A DNA stretch of 64,000 nt, taken from assembly GCF_030052815.1 (NCBI RefSeq), contig NC_079509.1, positions 49,124,762 to 49,188,761 of the forward strand, given 5' to 3'. The stretch comes from Hevea brasiliensis. Taxonomy: Eukaryota; Streptophyta; Magnoliopsida; Malpighiales; Euphorbiaceae. The notes beneath the pieces were generated by a model, which was not told the origin of the DNA, made no database searches, and saw nothing but the letters and a program-made list of their open reading frames with translations. The position numbers were made by a program, and so were the translations under genes. Of the stretch, positions 11,646-24,019 are shown in pieces. Positions within the stretch are counted from its first letter, which is position 1, and every line of letters starts with the position of its first letter.

Positions 11646-14600
11646 CTACAAATTTTGCATACGGATATCAAATTGAAAGGATTAGAGATGAGATCCCTAA
11701 TAAATAAAGTTTGACACTTTTAAAATCAATATATGTATTAATAACAATCATAATATTATGTTTGTTATTATAAAATGTGTCTACACATTTTCAATGAAAA
11801 TGTAATTCATTATAAATGGGTGTGATTTACTAATAATAATAAACTTAATTTGCGATAATGCCTAAACTTCACAAACTGCAAATTAATAAGATTAATGGCT
11901 CTTGTGAAAGATGCCTCTCCTTGTATATATGTGTGTGTATGTGTGTTTTCTCTGAGAAGTAAGAATTAATGGTAGGTTACCTCAAACCACTGTAGCTCAC
12001 GCTGTAGTTGTAGAGCTGCTCCTGGCACAACATTTACTCGACTTTCTTCTTGTGGCATTTTTCCAGCCAAGTGCAACATGTTATTGCCATCCTTATCCTC
12101 ATATATGTTAATTAAGTTCATCATACCCAACTCAAAAATTAGCATGAAGATTTTCTCATGTCGATTCAAAATAGCTTTATGAAAAATGGTACACTGGTCG
12201 TCATCAACCTTAAATACTAAATGTGGATATTTACGTATAAGTATGGTTAGGAACTCTACGTTTCCATTTTCAGCTGCAATAAATATTAGTCGCCCAGAAG
12301 GTACAATCATAAACTGAGAAACTTTGTCCTCATCGTCTAATATTACTTTCTCCCAAAGCTGTTCGACTAGCTCAAGCCCTTGTTTGCGCTTTTCTTTGTT
12401 CGACACTGCAATTGAGAAAACAAATCTACCAAAATTCAGTTTCAAGAGTTCAAGTTTTGATTGAGTTTTATCCTATTTTATCATCCTCAATTCGATTCCA
12501 AATATACTAAAATTATATTTGGAATCAAATGAATGAAAATGGAGTTTATTTTGTTTTGTAAAAATATTTTATATTTCAACCCACTAAACTGGTGGGTTTA
12601 CCATAGCTACCTTTACAAAACCTTCATATACTCCATCCAAAAAACCAATTAATCTTGATTTTATAATAATTATCATAATGTTAAAAATTCTATCTTTTGT
12701 TAGAGATTTTATTGGATTAACAACTAATATGTCAAATGAATACTACTAAATAGAATCATAGCAGTTGAGTTTAAAAGAGAGAATACTAACAGAAATTTAT
12801 GCAGTAACTCCAGATCCCCGTAGAAGTTTGAATTGAAGGAATACAAGGCTTTTCAGCAAACGCATGCAATGCTGATCTCTTTCCATCTTTATCTTTCATA
12901 GTGGCCAACTCTGAGTGATGCTTTATCATCTTCAGTGCAATATCTAAAACCAAATTATTAAAAAAAAAAATGCAGTTATAGCACAGGAAATAATTATTTT
13001 TTTTAAATTATTAATAAAAAAATATATTTTTATTTTAATTTTCAGCAGTTGAATATTTTAAAAAGACAATTTCAGTTTTAGTCACAGAATCAAGTTTTCA
13101 ATCTCTAGTTCCCACATCCAACAATCTATCAATTAAAGACTTTTTTTGTATGTTTTATGAAGTTGTTTGTTTAAGAACTCGATTAAAATTAAGTAAAAAT
13201 TCAAAAACATATCAATTTTATCCATGTTTATATATTGCACTTATTTATCATGGAAATGAATATTCCTTACCGTATATATCAGACTCTACCAAAGCGATGA
13301 GTAAACTAATGCGATCGTCATCTGTTACTTCATTGTTGCTATGATAATCCTCGTACAGTTCCCGCACCATTTGTTCATGGCCAGCCAAAGCCGCCAAATA
13401 AATTGGTAAGCAATTTTGTCTACCTCGGATCCTTGGCAAATCATTCTTCTTATCCTTCATAATTTTAGCAATTTTCACATTTCCAGAAATAGCAGCATAA
13501 CAAAAAGCTGTATTTCCTTGCTCCACTGATTGTGAGGCTGTGTCCACTGGTTTTGGGGCTGTGTCCTTTGGTTGTGGGGCTGCAGCCGGAGCAAGGATAG
13601 TAACTACAGTTGTGACTTGGGCATTTTCTTGTTGAGCTGCAATTGCGTTTGCGGCTGCAAATGCTAATGCAGCTGCAGCTTGAGCTCTGCCCATGGTTGG
13701 GTCCTCCACTATTTGCCCTGCAGTTGGGGCTGCACCTACGGCTTGAGGTGCAATTGCGGCTGGAGTAGTACTTCTTTGCTCCTGTGGTTGTGAGGCTGGT
13801 TCCTGAGGTTGTGGAGCTGCAGCCGCAGCTTGGATTCTGTGCTCTGCTCGTCGCCCTAAATTTACTGTGACTGCTGCTTGAGTCCTGCTGATGGATGGGT
13901 CCTCTTGTATACTGAATGCAGTTGCGCCTGCACCTATGACATCACCTAGAGCTGAAGCTTGAGGTGCAATTGCAGTTGGAGTTATTGCTGTGACAGGGGG
14001 TGGGCGCACAGTTTTAATAGCTAAATGCTCCATATTGTTTGGAGCAATCATTTCAACAAGCTTTTCCACAAAATGAGTGTGGTTTGCTGCAGTTGCAATA
14101 TGGAGAGCAGTCTCCCCACGCTTATTGATCCTAGCTGTTATTGGCTGGTTGTGCATAGCAATCTCCCAATCACCACTCATCGCAGCTTTATACAGTTGCA
14201 ATTTTTTCCTTATTTCCTCTATCATGTTGAATTCAAAAAAAAAATCAAACAATTGAAATCTCACAAGAGCAAATAAAATGAAGTTAACAAAGAAAGGGAA
14301 AAAAAAAGAAGAGAAATTTGTTGAAATTATATAATGCATGATAGATACATATTTAAATTAAATTTATAAAATTAATAATTAATGATATATTTTTTAAATT
14401 TTAAACTAACTTATAGACAACAAAATTAAATTTATGAAATGGTTATCTTCATTCTTTCTTGAAGTTTACAAATTTTTTAATAAATTGAAGTTTAAAATAA
14501 CATAAGATAAAGAGATATTTTTAAACATATGGAAGATTCATTTAACAAGCAAGAATACACAGAATCAATTACAAATGATGGTGGATATACAAAGGAGGAT

Positions 14601-14908
14601 AGTTGTATGGGATAGAAAACCAGGGAGAGAGAGGAGTGAGAAATTTTGCGAGAGAATGGAGAAAGAAAGAGAGAGAATAGTGAGAGACAATTGAGAGTGA
14701 AATGAGAAGAGAAAGAAGAGAGAGATGCAAGAAGAAAGAGAAACACTACTGAAGAGAGATGAGTGAGAATTTTTTTTTTTTTCTTGTTAAATCAGAAGAT
14801 TACCAGTAAACTGTTAAGGACTATACTATTATAATGCCCTAAGTTTAGGGACAATTGAGAAGTGCATAGTTAACTCATACCTGCTTGGTTTACTCCATTG
14901 TTAGCCAT
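10986..14908 (-). CDS. ankyrin-repeat, PGG-domain membrane protein (ACD6/ITN1-like), five exons
   Basis: Proposed exons on the minus strand: 14908-14881, 14218-13271, 12943-12791, 12405-11981 and 11645-10986. Every intron has GT-AG ends, phases agree at each junction, and the joined length is 2214 bases (737 aa plus stop). The start is ATG at 14908 (MANNGVNQA); the exon is open further back to a possible acceptor near 14948, so an earlier start or 5' UTR intron is possible. Order: ankyrin repeats from about residue 20 (GETALHIATAANH), a low-complexity insert at about 78-243, more ankyrin repeats (GNTAFCYAAISGNVKIAK; LPIYLAALAGH; GNNMLHLAG), then a PGG domain with about four membrane spans. 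This class acts in defence and stress signalling at membranes in plants. No internal stop or frameshift; probably functional. Confidence 0.85.
11981..12405 (-). CDS. fourth exon of the ankyrin gene: C-terminal ankyrin repeats
   Basis: Runs from the acceptor CTCAATTGCAG to the donor GTAACC. It encodes residues 378-518, with repeats reading LIFIAAENGNVEFLTILIRKYP, QCTIFHKAILNRHEKIFMLI and GNNMLHLAGKMP, the last leading into QLQRELQWFE, the usual link to the PGG segment in this family. It joins the 153-base exon at 12943-12791 in phase one. Confidence 0.8.
13518..14015 (-). repeat. Ala/Pro/Gln-rich duplicated insert inside the ankyrin coding exon
   Basis: In this protein class one ankyrin repeat usually runs straight into GNTAFCFAA. 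Here about 165 residues of Ala, Pro, Gln and Thr separate MEHLAIK from QGNTAFCYAA. The insert reads as two diverged units: one from IAPQASALG to PQEPASQPQEQ, the other from IAPQAVGAAP to PKPVDTASQSVEQ, each with an EDP...R.QAA core and an AAPQP stretch. It is in frame, without stops, and GC-richer than the surroundings. I see no strong splice pair that would remove it. Confidence 0.7.
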
Positions 14909-16405
14909 GTCCGTTGCCAACTCAAAGTTGTTATAAATCAAATTACCTGTAATAATCAATACTCTGATAGTAAGTAAATTTTATGAGTTATTTTGAATCA
15001 AAAGTCAATGTGTTTTTTCTTTTATAATTAAATTTACTTTTTAACACTTATAACCTTTCATATATTTAACATATTTTACTTTTTTATTTTTAATTGAGTT
15101 CATATTTTATAATAAATAATTAGATTAATTTTACTCACAACCTTTTAATTTATGTATTATAATAATTCAAATCTTAAATTTTAATTTATACCATTAGATA
15201 ATAATAATAATGTGAAATTATATGATATTTTTCTATATTTTTATGATAATTTAAAAAAATGAAAAAGAAAAAAAAACCATTTAAATGCCAAGAATAACAT
15301 TATTAAAATTCATCCTTAATTATAGGCTTACAAATAGAGGAAATAATTACTAATTATTATAAATAAATTAATTTCTTTTTAAAATATATTTATAATTATA
15401 AATTTAAAATAACTTCCCAATGCAGGACTAGAGCATACCATTAACATTTTTAAGAAATTACTTAATTTTAAAAAAAAACTTTATTATTATTTTTATTTTT
15501 TTCTTGTTTCAATGATTTTATAGCTAGCTTAATTAATTTTTAAAAAAATTTTAATATCATAAATAATATGAACTATAAAGAGGATCCTACTTATTTTAAA
15601 ATTAATTTTAATTTTAAATAATTAATTAAAATTTAATTTTTTATTATTATAATTAATTCAAAATTACATATAATTATTTCTAAATTTTTTTAATACTGTA
15701 AGAATTTGATTCAAGCCTTATAATTGAAGTTTATATAGTGCTTTGCAAATTTAATATTACATAAGATTATCTAAAAAAATCAATAATTAATATTAATATT
15801 AAAACATAAAATAATTTTTTTATTGTCATTATAATAAATTAATATGGATATTTTTATCAAACTCAATATATATATATGAAATTAAAATTGTATTACATGT
15901 GATAAATAATTGTACCAAGAAATAATATGCTTATAGGGAGAGAAGGCAGTACAAATCCTTTCTTCTATCTTTCCTTGTCATTTCTCCTTTGCTCTTTTAC
16001 TTTCCTCCCTTAAGTCTCCTCCTTAGGAAGCCAACTGTGGCTACCCAGGTTGCTTTATTGTTTTTTCTCTAATATTTTTTTTTTTCAGATAAACCCTCGA
16101 TTTATGTCCATTTAAAATATATTACACTTAATAGGAGGTAAGACACAAACCTAAACCGAAATCGAAATTAAAATTTAAACCAAACCACTTAAAATCCAAT
16201 TAAAATCTTTCTGATTCCAATCGTAGAGAAAATAAAATTTAATTATGGCTCTGCCGGAATGGAAACTGACACTCTTAATGCAAAGTGCAAGACAGAAATT
16301 GCAGATATATAATATTATAAATAAGAGAATCCAGTAATAATTCACAACTCAAAACCCTAACATATTGAGAGAAATAAAGAGAGACAAGGTTTGTCGACAT
16401 TTTAC
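14909..16405. other. AT-rich region upstream of the ankyrin gene
   Basis: Presumed promoter side of the minus-strand gene. An acceptor-like TTGATTATTACAG ends near 14948 on the minus strand, suggesting an upstream untranslated or coding exon that I cannot locate. Otherwise poly-A and poly-T rich, with no convincing frame. Confidence 0.4.
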
Positions 16406-17230
16406 CGAAGGAGTTGAAAGCAGAGAGGTGTGCCGAGCAATCCACTCCGCAGGCTTCGTTCAGCGAACCGAGCAAGCCTGGTTGACGCAGCTGATCTTCT
16501 CAATTCACTTGGACTGCTGCCAAAATCGACAGAGAATGCCTGAGGTAGCTTGAATGCTACTGGAATCGGTCTCCCTCTTCTGCAAAACCAACAATGAAAA
16601 TACAAATCTAATCTTTCCTTTTATATAATAAACATGCTTAAACCCATGAAATTGATAAAAATCTAAACCTTACTATCGATTCCTTCTTCCAAATCATAAT
16701 AACCCTCAAGAACATTTGCGATGGATTGGGTATTTCATTGAGAAATCTTACCAAAATCTCAACTCAGTTTTTGGGTATTTTCATTTCATGGCTATCCTTA
16801 CCACTACTCTTACCAAGAATCATTTAAATCTGTTGCCGTAGATTTTGATAGGGCAAGAATTTTCCAATTAATCATAGTTCTTTGTTTTGAGAAGGGTTTT
16901 CAGCTAATGAAAAAACGCCTCATGAAAAAGAAAATAGAAGTCAAGAGAAGTCGACGCTTATGGAGACTGATTAGAATCACAAAAAGGGAAAAGCCCAAAA
17001 ATTAAAATTTGAGTTAAGGAAAAAATAATAAAATAACAGAGGGAAGAAAAAATTCTGAGAGAAATATTAATTTACCCAAAAATTTAAAAGGATGAGATGA
17101 AGCCAGCAAGCAATGGACACTTACCTCAAAAGATGGAAAAGAAAGAGAACTCTTGGCCAGGACAATACGCTAATGGGAAGGAAGGGTAATGGAATGGAGT
17201 GGAGCACTCTGATTTGAGGTATGGGCTGCG
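16406..17230 (-). other. possible spliced transcript, product not recognised
   Basis: On the minus strand a donor CTTTTGAG/GTAAGT lies at 17125/17124, and an acceptor TTGGTTTTGCAG ends at 16580. Between 16579 and a second donor (CTTCG/GTAAAA at 16406/16405) is a 174-base stretch of normal GC in an AT-rich area, open in one frame (includes VDFGSSPSELRRSAAS and ERSLRSGLLGTPL). This looks like a short exon of a host gene or non-coding transcript, but I find no continuation after 16406 and do not recognise the peptide. Confidence 0.3.
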
Positions 17231-18418
17231 TAATAAACAGAGATATGAACATGTTGATGTTTCTGTGTAAGTTATAAGTCAACTGACCCACTTGGCCAAC
17301 AACTCAATTAAGTAATCAGTAAGTTTCTTTCTTTTCAAAATTAACTTTAATTTGGAGGGTGTTTGATTTATTTATAAAAATTAATTTATAAATATTTAAT
17401 TTTAATAATTTTCTTTGAATTTATAAATATTTAAAATTTAAATAATTACATATTTAGTTTCAATATTTATAAATAATTAATAAACACTTAACATATTTAA
17501 TGAAAAATAATTTAAGCATATTTATTATTAAAGTGACTAAGAAAGATATTAAATGAGGAATATAGTAATAGTTTAAAAATTAAATGGAGACAATATTGTA
17601 AAATACTTGATCAAATTAATTTATGAATTTAGTGCTTATAAGTATCAAAATGAAAAACTAGTTTTTTTTTTTTTTAATTTATAAGTTAAAATACTATTAT
17701 AAACAAACAAGTAATCGTATTTTTAGAATTTATGAGCTAAACCAAGGGCATCTTAATATACTTTAAAGAACACTCATCTCCAAAAATTTATCAGATGTTT
17801 ACTCATAATTAATTTTTTTTATTAATGTAATGAACATTACTTTTTAGTGTTTTAGAGATATTCTATAATTTTCTTTGATTTTGCAGTTTTTTGTTTGACA
17901 AATAATTGGTTGAGTAATAGTTTGAATATGGGTGAGCCAAATACAGAATATATCAATAAAGTGTACTCTAACTTTTAAAATAAACAATTGCAAGAACCAA
18001 CTCTATTATATACAATCTGCTTTAATTACAAAATGAATGTGAAAGCAATTATAAATTGAAAAATGAGAATTATATTGATTGTGGAAAGTAAATACAAGGC
18101 TTAAAAATTAAAGTACAACAGTGATGCTGCCGTAGTTTCAAGAGTCCAATCCTATCGTCACGTAGAGAAGTAAGGTTGATGGCCCCATAGCTAACCACTC
18201 CGACGCTCAAGTCAGTGAACCGGTTATGAGAGAATAAAAGAGATTTAGAGTTTATTTGAGATAATATGAATACATACCTTCTTTTTTATCCTTCTTCAAC
18301 GTTTATAGGCTTTTCAAAATTAGTCATTGCTTAAATTATGAGGGTAATCTTGGATAGATAGACCGAGATTGCCCCTTAAAAATCTGGTTGTATCTTCGCT
18401 AAATGTTTCTCTTGCTTG
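17231..18418. other. intergenic DNA, unassigned
   Basis: Mostly AT-rich. Bases 17350-17710 begin and end with weakly inverted GTGTTTGATTTAT / ATAAACAAAC text that may be a very old MITE, without clear termini. The right end is the flank into which the hAT element inserted; it continues after 20509. Confidence 0.35.
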
Positions 18419-19404
18419 TAGGGGTGTAAATGAACCAAGCCGCTCATGAGCTATTCGAGGTTCGGCTCGATAAAAAGCTCGGCCCAGTTCGACTCGATTT
18501 TTAAACGAGCCGAACTCGAGCTCGAATTTTAAGTTCGTTATATAAACAAGCCGAGCTCGAGCTTAGCAGTATTCTACTCGAGCTCGAGTTCAATTTCGGC
18601 TCGTTTATAAGTTCACGAGCTGGCTCGTTGAACAGGCTCGCGAGCTGGCTCGTTGAGCAGGTTCGTAAACTAACTCGTTTATAGGCTCGTTTACAAAAAT
18701 ATTTATATTAATTATTATAATTTTATAATATTATAAATATATTTATTTTGTTTATAATTATTTTTAAAATAATATTTTCTTTAAAAATATGATATAAACA
18801 ATATATAAAATATATTTATAATTTTATAGTTATTTATGCTTTAGATTTATTTTTTACAAAAAGTTAATTTTTATATGAGAATAAATTTAGAATATTGGAT
18901 AATAAATACATAAAAATTATTGTAAACTATTTTATATATATTAAATTACTAAAGAAATTAAAATTACATACTTTTGGCGTTAGTGCGATTTGAAACATGA
19001 AACATATCTCTCTCCCTCTCTTCATTCTCTATTAAAATTTTAAACTTTTAAAAGATTAAATTTCAAAATTAACATTAATATATCTAACAATTATTATTAC
19101 TTTCTTTTTATATGTTGTCTCATTTCCAATCTTTTGATTAGTTTTCTTTTATGTTAACTTTAAATTTTTAAAAGATTAATATTCAATTTTAATACTAAAC
19201 TATTTATCCATTATTATTATTCTTCTCTCTCTCTAAGCACTTTCTCTTTATGCATCCTTTAAAAATTTCTCTCTCCTAAATCTTTTCCTACATAATATTA
19301 TCCACTTATTCCCTAAAGATTAAATTATTAATATGTTAAATTTAAATTATAATACTATTGAATTTAGTTAAGAGCCATGAAATTAGATTATGTGTGTGTG
19401 TGTG

Positions 19405-19477
<73 letters not shown>

Positions 19478-20501
19478 TTATGTAGTTGAGTTTATTATAA
19501 TTGTCATTTATATATTGATATCATATAATATATTGTATTTGTATTACATAGTAATCTTTTTAATTAAATCATAATACTATTGAATTTATTTGTGTCATAA
19601 GAGTAGATTGTGCGTGTATATACATACACATGTAATTGAGTTAAATATGATTATAATTAATAATTGATATCATATAATATATTGAATTTGTATTATATGG
19701 TAATCTTTTTAATTAAATCATAATATTATTGAGTTTAGTTAAGAGCCATGAAATTAGATTAAGCATGTGCATAATGTAAATATGATTCTTAATCAAATTT
19801 AAACCTTAAAAATTTATAAATGTAATAATAAATATGATAAAATTTTAATTATACATTATATTGTACTATTAGGCTTTTATTGTAGTAAATTATTTATATA
19901 AAATAAAAGTATGTTAAAATTTAAAAATAAAAGTTAATAAATTAGAAAAGAAAAACAAAAATCTAATGTGAGACTTGTCCCACGTCGAATAGAAAAGGGT
20001 GGGAGGTGAGTGGCTTCCCTTTTTTAAGGAAAGCCACCCACCCCCCACCCTAACTTAAATGCTTTTTTCTTATTAGCTAGAGCCAACATGTGGGGCCCAA
20101 ATGGGTTCTTTAGTATTTTTTTTTCAATTTTAAATTTATTTTAATTAAGATTAAATATATTTTTAATTATAATTAATTTAATTTTTAATTTACTTTTATT
20201 TAAATTAAATTTTATTTTAATATAATAAATATTAACGAGCTTGAGTCGAGCTCGAATTCAAGCTTCAGCTTAATCTATAAATAAGCCGAGCTCGAGCTTG
20301 GTTCGTTTATATTATAAATGAGTTTGATACGAGCTGAGCTCGAATCAAGCTCGAGTTTAATATGTATGTAACGAGCCGAGCTCGAGCTTGAATATTAAAA
20401 CTCGAATCGAGCTCGAGCCGAGCTCGAGCCTGAAAAAAAATAAAACGAGCCGAGCTTAAACTATTCAAAGCTCGGCTCGGCTCGGCTCATTTACACCCCT
20501 A
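18419..20501. mobile_element. non-autonomous hAT-type transposon, 2083 bp
   Basis: The ends are a perfect 15-base inverted repeat (TAGGGGTGTAAATGA and its complement) flanked by an exact 8-base duplication CTTGCTTG at 18411-18418 and 20502-20509. An 8-base target duplication is the hAT hallmark. Arrays of CTCGAG, GAGCCGAG and CTCGGCTCG fill about 270 bases at each end. The middle is AT-rich, contains a TG/TA microsatellite and related modules beginning near 19343, 19566 and 19722 (shared core ATTGA.TTTA), and has no transposase frame. Mobilisation would need a transposase in trans. Confidence 0.9.
19391..19474. repeat. (TG)n(TA)n microsatellite
   Basis: A short TG run followed by about 30 TA units, lying inside the hAT-type element. 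Confidence 0.95.
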
Positions 20502-22565
20502 CTTGCTTGGTTATAGTTTAGCTCGGCTTGTTAGGTGAGTGAAAGCATTGTTTCTTGTCAGGTTTGGACCATGTTTTATTCAGTTCGACTCTGTTCGGTT
20601 TGGGTTGAGTGGCCTTTCATTTGTTCCTCTCCTTAGTGAGCATTGACATTTTGACCACCATGATGGATTTTTGTATGTTGACATTTTGACTGCCACATTG
20701 AATTTCTAGCGGGTGATATCATTAATCCCCGTCTAGTCATTAGAATCTTCAGGTTCGTGTATTTTGTCCATTCATTTGCTTTGGGTAGGACTCCTCGGTT
20801 AAGCACTAATGATGCGTTGCTTTTGGAGGTACATTTGTAAAGTTCCATGGATAGCTGTCAGGCGTGCTTTCTGAACGATGTCTCTTCGATATGAACAGTA
20901 ACCATTAATGTTCTCGATATGTGAAAATGTTGTTTCAATGGCAAAATTTAGCAATTCGAATATCAAAATTATTTATTATCCCTTTCTTTTCTCCACAAAA
21001 ACCCATTTCTCTTTTTCTTTTTTCATTTTCGTATTTTTTTTTGCTACTTTTCCTCTGCGATGAGGTGTAGAAATTTTCAAGTCAACATGTATTTTCACAT
21101 TTCTGAGGTGCCTCCTGACAGAGTTGCTTTACCTTAAGCAACATCTTAAGTAAGATTCCAGGCACTACATTGCCTAGTGGCATAGGGTAAGCAAGTTTTT
21201 CAGCAAAATCTTGGCAGGTTTTTGTATTTCAGTGAATTTTCGCTGCGCTTGACCTCTAGCTTAACCCGAGCTGTATCTTAAGCATCTCGACATATCATAA
21301 GTAGGATCTTAAGCAACTTCTCAAGCAAATCTCGGCATATTTTTGTTGAAAATTCTGAAGATGCTGGAATTTAGCTACACTTAACTTTCAACTTGCTTTA
21401 TGCCATAGGCTAACCAATGTGGCATGCCATTAGTAATATCTCAAGCAATATCTTAAGTAAATCTTGGCAAGCTTAGATTTCAAAACTTAATTTCTTCAAC
21501 TTTTTTCCATTCTTTAATATTCTAAATATTTTCAAATCATCTCCTAATGCATAATTGACCTTCAATTCACTTCAAAACCTATTAAAAACACCAAAATTAT
21601 AAAAATCAAATATCAAGTAATTAAAATTAATAATTAAGCTAAAATAAAGCTAAAAACATAAAAAGTACTCAATTATAAGAGTAAAATAGATGCAAAACTA
21701 TCCTAAAATGTATATATGAAATGAATGTAGCAACTTCATTGGATTATAAATTGTAGGGTCATAATAGTTATCTTTCCCATGTACTCAAGTTCTCTAAAGC
21801 AACATGGCAAAATCAATTAAATAGAAAAACTATAATATAGAGAAAAAGCTGGTAATTTATATAGCCTCTACTTGAATTTTGTTTTGTATTTCCTTTCGTC
21901 ACTTAATTTCAATTTATTACTAAATAATTTCTGAACTTTATTTTTATCTCGCAAAAATCTATCTAACCTACTATAACAAGTTTTCTACTTAAAAAAAAAA
22001 AAATTATTTTTTTCCCCTTTTTCTCTGACACTCAAAGCATACCGGTTGTTTCAACTACTGTTTAGACTCAACACAAAATATCAATACCTTCACAATGATA
22101 TACTTACTGATAAAGTACAGGATTTACCTTTCACTGGAAAGTACTAAAGTTGTATTTGTAGACATCATACATAATAAATTAGAGATATTTTTTAATTTGA
22201 AAACTTGTTACCACATATTAGAGGAATTTTTTGTGAATAAAATTAAAATTTAGAAAATTTTATAGTAGAATGAAATATAAAATAAAGTTTAAAGACAGAT
22301 TATAAAATTTACCGTACAAAGAGCAGATGGGAGACCAATTGCAAGCCAACCCCTTCGTTTGAATAAAAAAATTAAAAAAAAAATACAAGTCACTGTTCCT
22401 ATTCATAGTAATTTGAGATTTGATTTTAGTATATACAAGCTGATGTTTTAAAAAAAAATCCCATGAACAGTAACATAGTTAAAAAGAAAAAAAGGTAAAG
22501 TAGGTTCTAAAAATTTTTTTATAATTAAAAGCACTTAAATTCAATATATATTCAAGAGTTTGAGT
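20502..22565. other. intergenic DNA with a possible old LTR remnant
   Basis: Bases 21110-21480 repeat words such as CTTAAGCAAC, ATCTTAAG and ATCTTGGCA at loose intervals, similar in style to the word repeats in the Athila-like LTRs of this window, and 21480-21720 resembles an LTR end. I cannot define termini. No coding frame. Confidence 0.3.
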
Positions 22566-22582
22566 CAGTCCATGGGTGTCCT

Positions 22583-22594
22583 TGGTATCAGAGC
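22583..22594 (+). other. viral tRNA-Met primer binding site
   Basis: TGGTATCAGAGC, the usual Caulimoviridae minus-strand primer site. A run of 15 G follows at 22600-22614. Host-like AT-rich DNA begins about 17 bases to the left. Confidence 0.85.
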
Positions 22595-22834
22595 ACAGAG
22601 GGGGGGGGGGGGGGTGAAAGAGTGTTACCGGGGGTAGTATTCATATTTGAGAAATTTTTGAGGTTTGATCTATGATCTTGAGGTGAATATCATAGGTTGG
22701 GTATTCTTTAGGCTATCAACAGGCCTGGGTAGTAAGTCCCGTTTTAAGGCTGTGTAGAAAGGCGAGTTAAAGCAGTGAATCTTTTGGTGTTAGCCACTTA
22801 ACTCAGAACATCAACCTAAGAAACTTTTTTAAAT

Positions 22835-23910
22835 ATGAATCCTATTTTCTATAGGACTGTTTCTTTCTCAAACTGTTCTACCTTATCCTCCGAATCAAGA
22901 AAGAGAGTTAGCAGTGAAGAGATTATAATCGAAGATTTTGAAAAATCGATAGATAATTGGGAAATTCCAAAAGTACAAAAAGACCAGATCTATCAGACTT
23001 CAAAACTAAATTTTTTTAAAACTGATTTCACTAGCAAAACAGAAGAAAGAGATCTACAAATTTCAAAACTTTTTGAGACTATTTCTCTTCTCTTCAAACT
23101 TCTCTTCAAAAATCTTTACAAAAACATAGGGATAAACAATACAAATATATTCACATAAGTTTAGTCCAAGTAAGACTTAAACCTCTTACAAAAGAAGGAT
23201 TGAACACCTTAATCCTAGCAGTTCTTAGAGACACTAGGTTCATAAACTTTCAGGACTCAATGCATAGTTCAATAAAGTCTAGTATGTGTAGTAGACCTAT
23301 CTCTTTTTATTGCTATTCAGACTTTATTGTCTCTTTAAACGACAGTAACATTACAAAATCACTTGTTTTACAAATCAAAACACATAACTACAAAATGATA
23401 GCTGGATCTATTCCTCTTGCATTAATTTACAAAATACATTACAAAGCCATAATTTTTGCTTTTGCTACAAAACATAAGTTTTAAAGCAAAAAAGGAGAAA
23501 CATTGCTCTTACAAACTGATCTTTCAAAAACAAATACTATAATTCTTAGATCTATTCAATGGAAAGACATAACTTTGCTAGAAGAATGGGTCTTAGAAGG
23601 CGCAGTCCAACCAGAATCTTTCAAAATTGTTGAACCAAATGTTCAATTAAGACAAATAACCCAGTACAAAAATGGAAGAGTTAGCCTTAGCTTTAATAGA
23701 AGCTTTAGGATCTCAGATAATTTTTCAATGTCTAGTATGATAGACATAGAAAGAGTTTCTCACTTACCACTTGTCATAAATTTACCTATTACAAAACTAA
23801 TTACAGAAAAAATAAATTTCATTCCAAACATTCAGCCTAGGTATTCTACTTCAGACTTACCTAGTTCCTCTAGGTTTTCTACTTCAGAAATACCTAGCTC
23901 CACTTTATAA
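22835..23910 (+). pseudogene. viral N-terminal and movement-protein region, copy 1
   Basis: The first ATG after the leader is at 22835. It opens a frame with EEIIIEDFEKSIDNWEIPKV, shared with copy 2. After a frame change the 30K-type movement-protein core follows (LNTLILAVLRDTRFINF; SRPISFYCYSDF; QIKTHNYKMIAGSIP), in the frame at 23200-23482 and again from 23503 after a TAA. Movement proteins of this superfamily open plasmodesmata for cell-to-cell spread. At least one frameshift and two stops separate the pieces. The family call rests on these motifs and on the position upstream of a coat and protease region. Confidence 0.65.
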
Positions 23911-24019
23911 AAATGTAAATTATTTTATAAATGTTCATCATCCAGTTTACACAAATCTACAAAATGAATCTGTTCAGGTTGAAGTCCAACCATGATCAGA
24001 ACCAACTTCACCTACTTTT

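Noticed and set aside
11122..11676. Plus-strand open frame of 184 codons
   Set aside because: Complement of the last ankyrin/PGG exon, which has clear family motifs on the minus strand.
17345..17715. Possible MITE with GTGTTTGATTTAT ends
   Set aside because: Inverted ends are weak and no target duplication is seen, so it was not called as an element.
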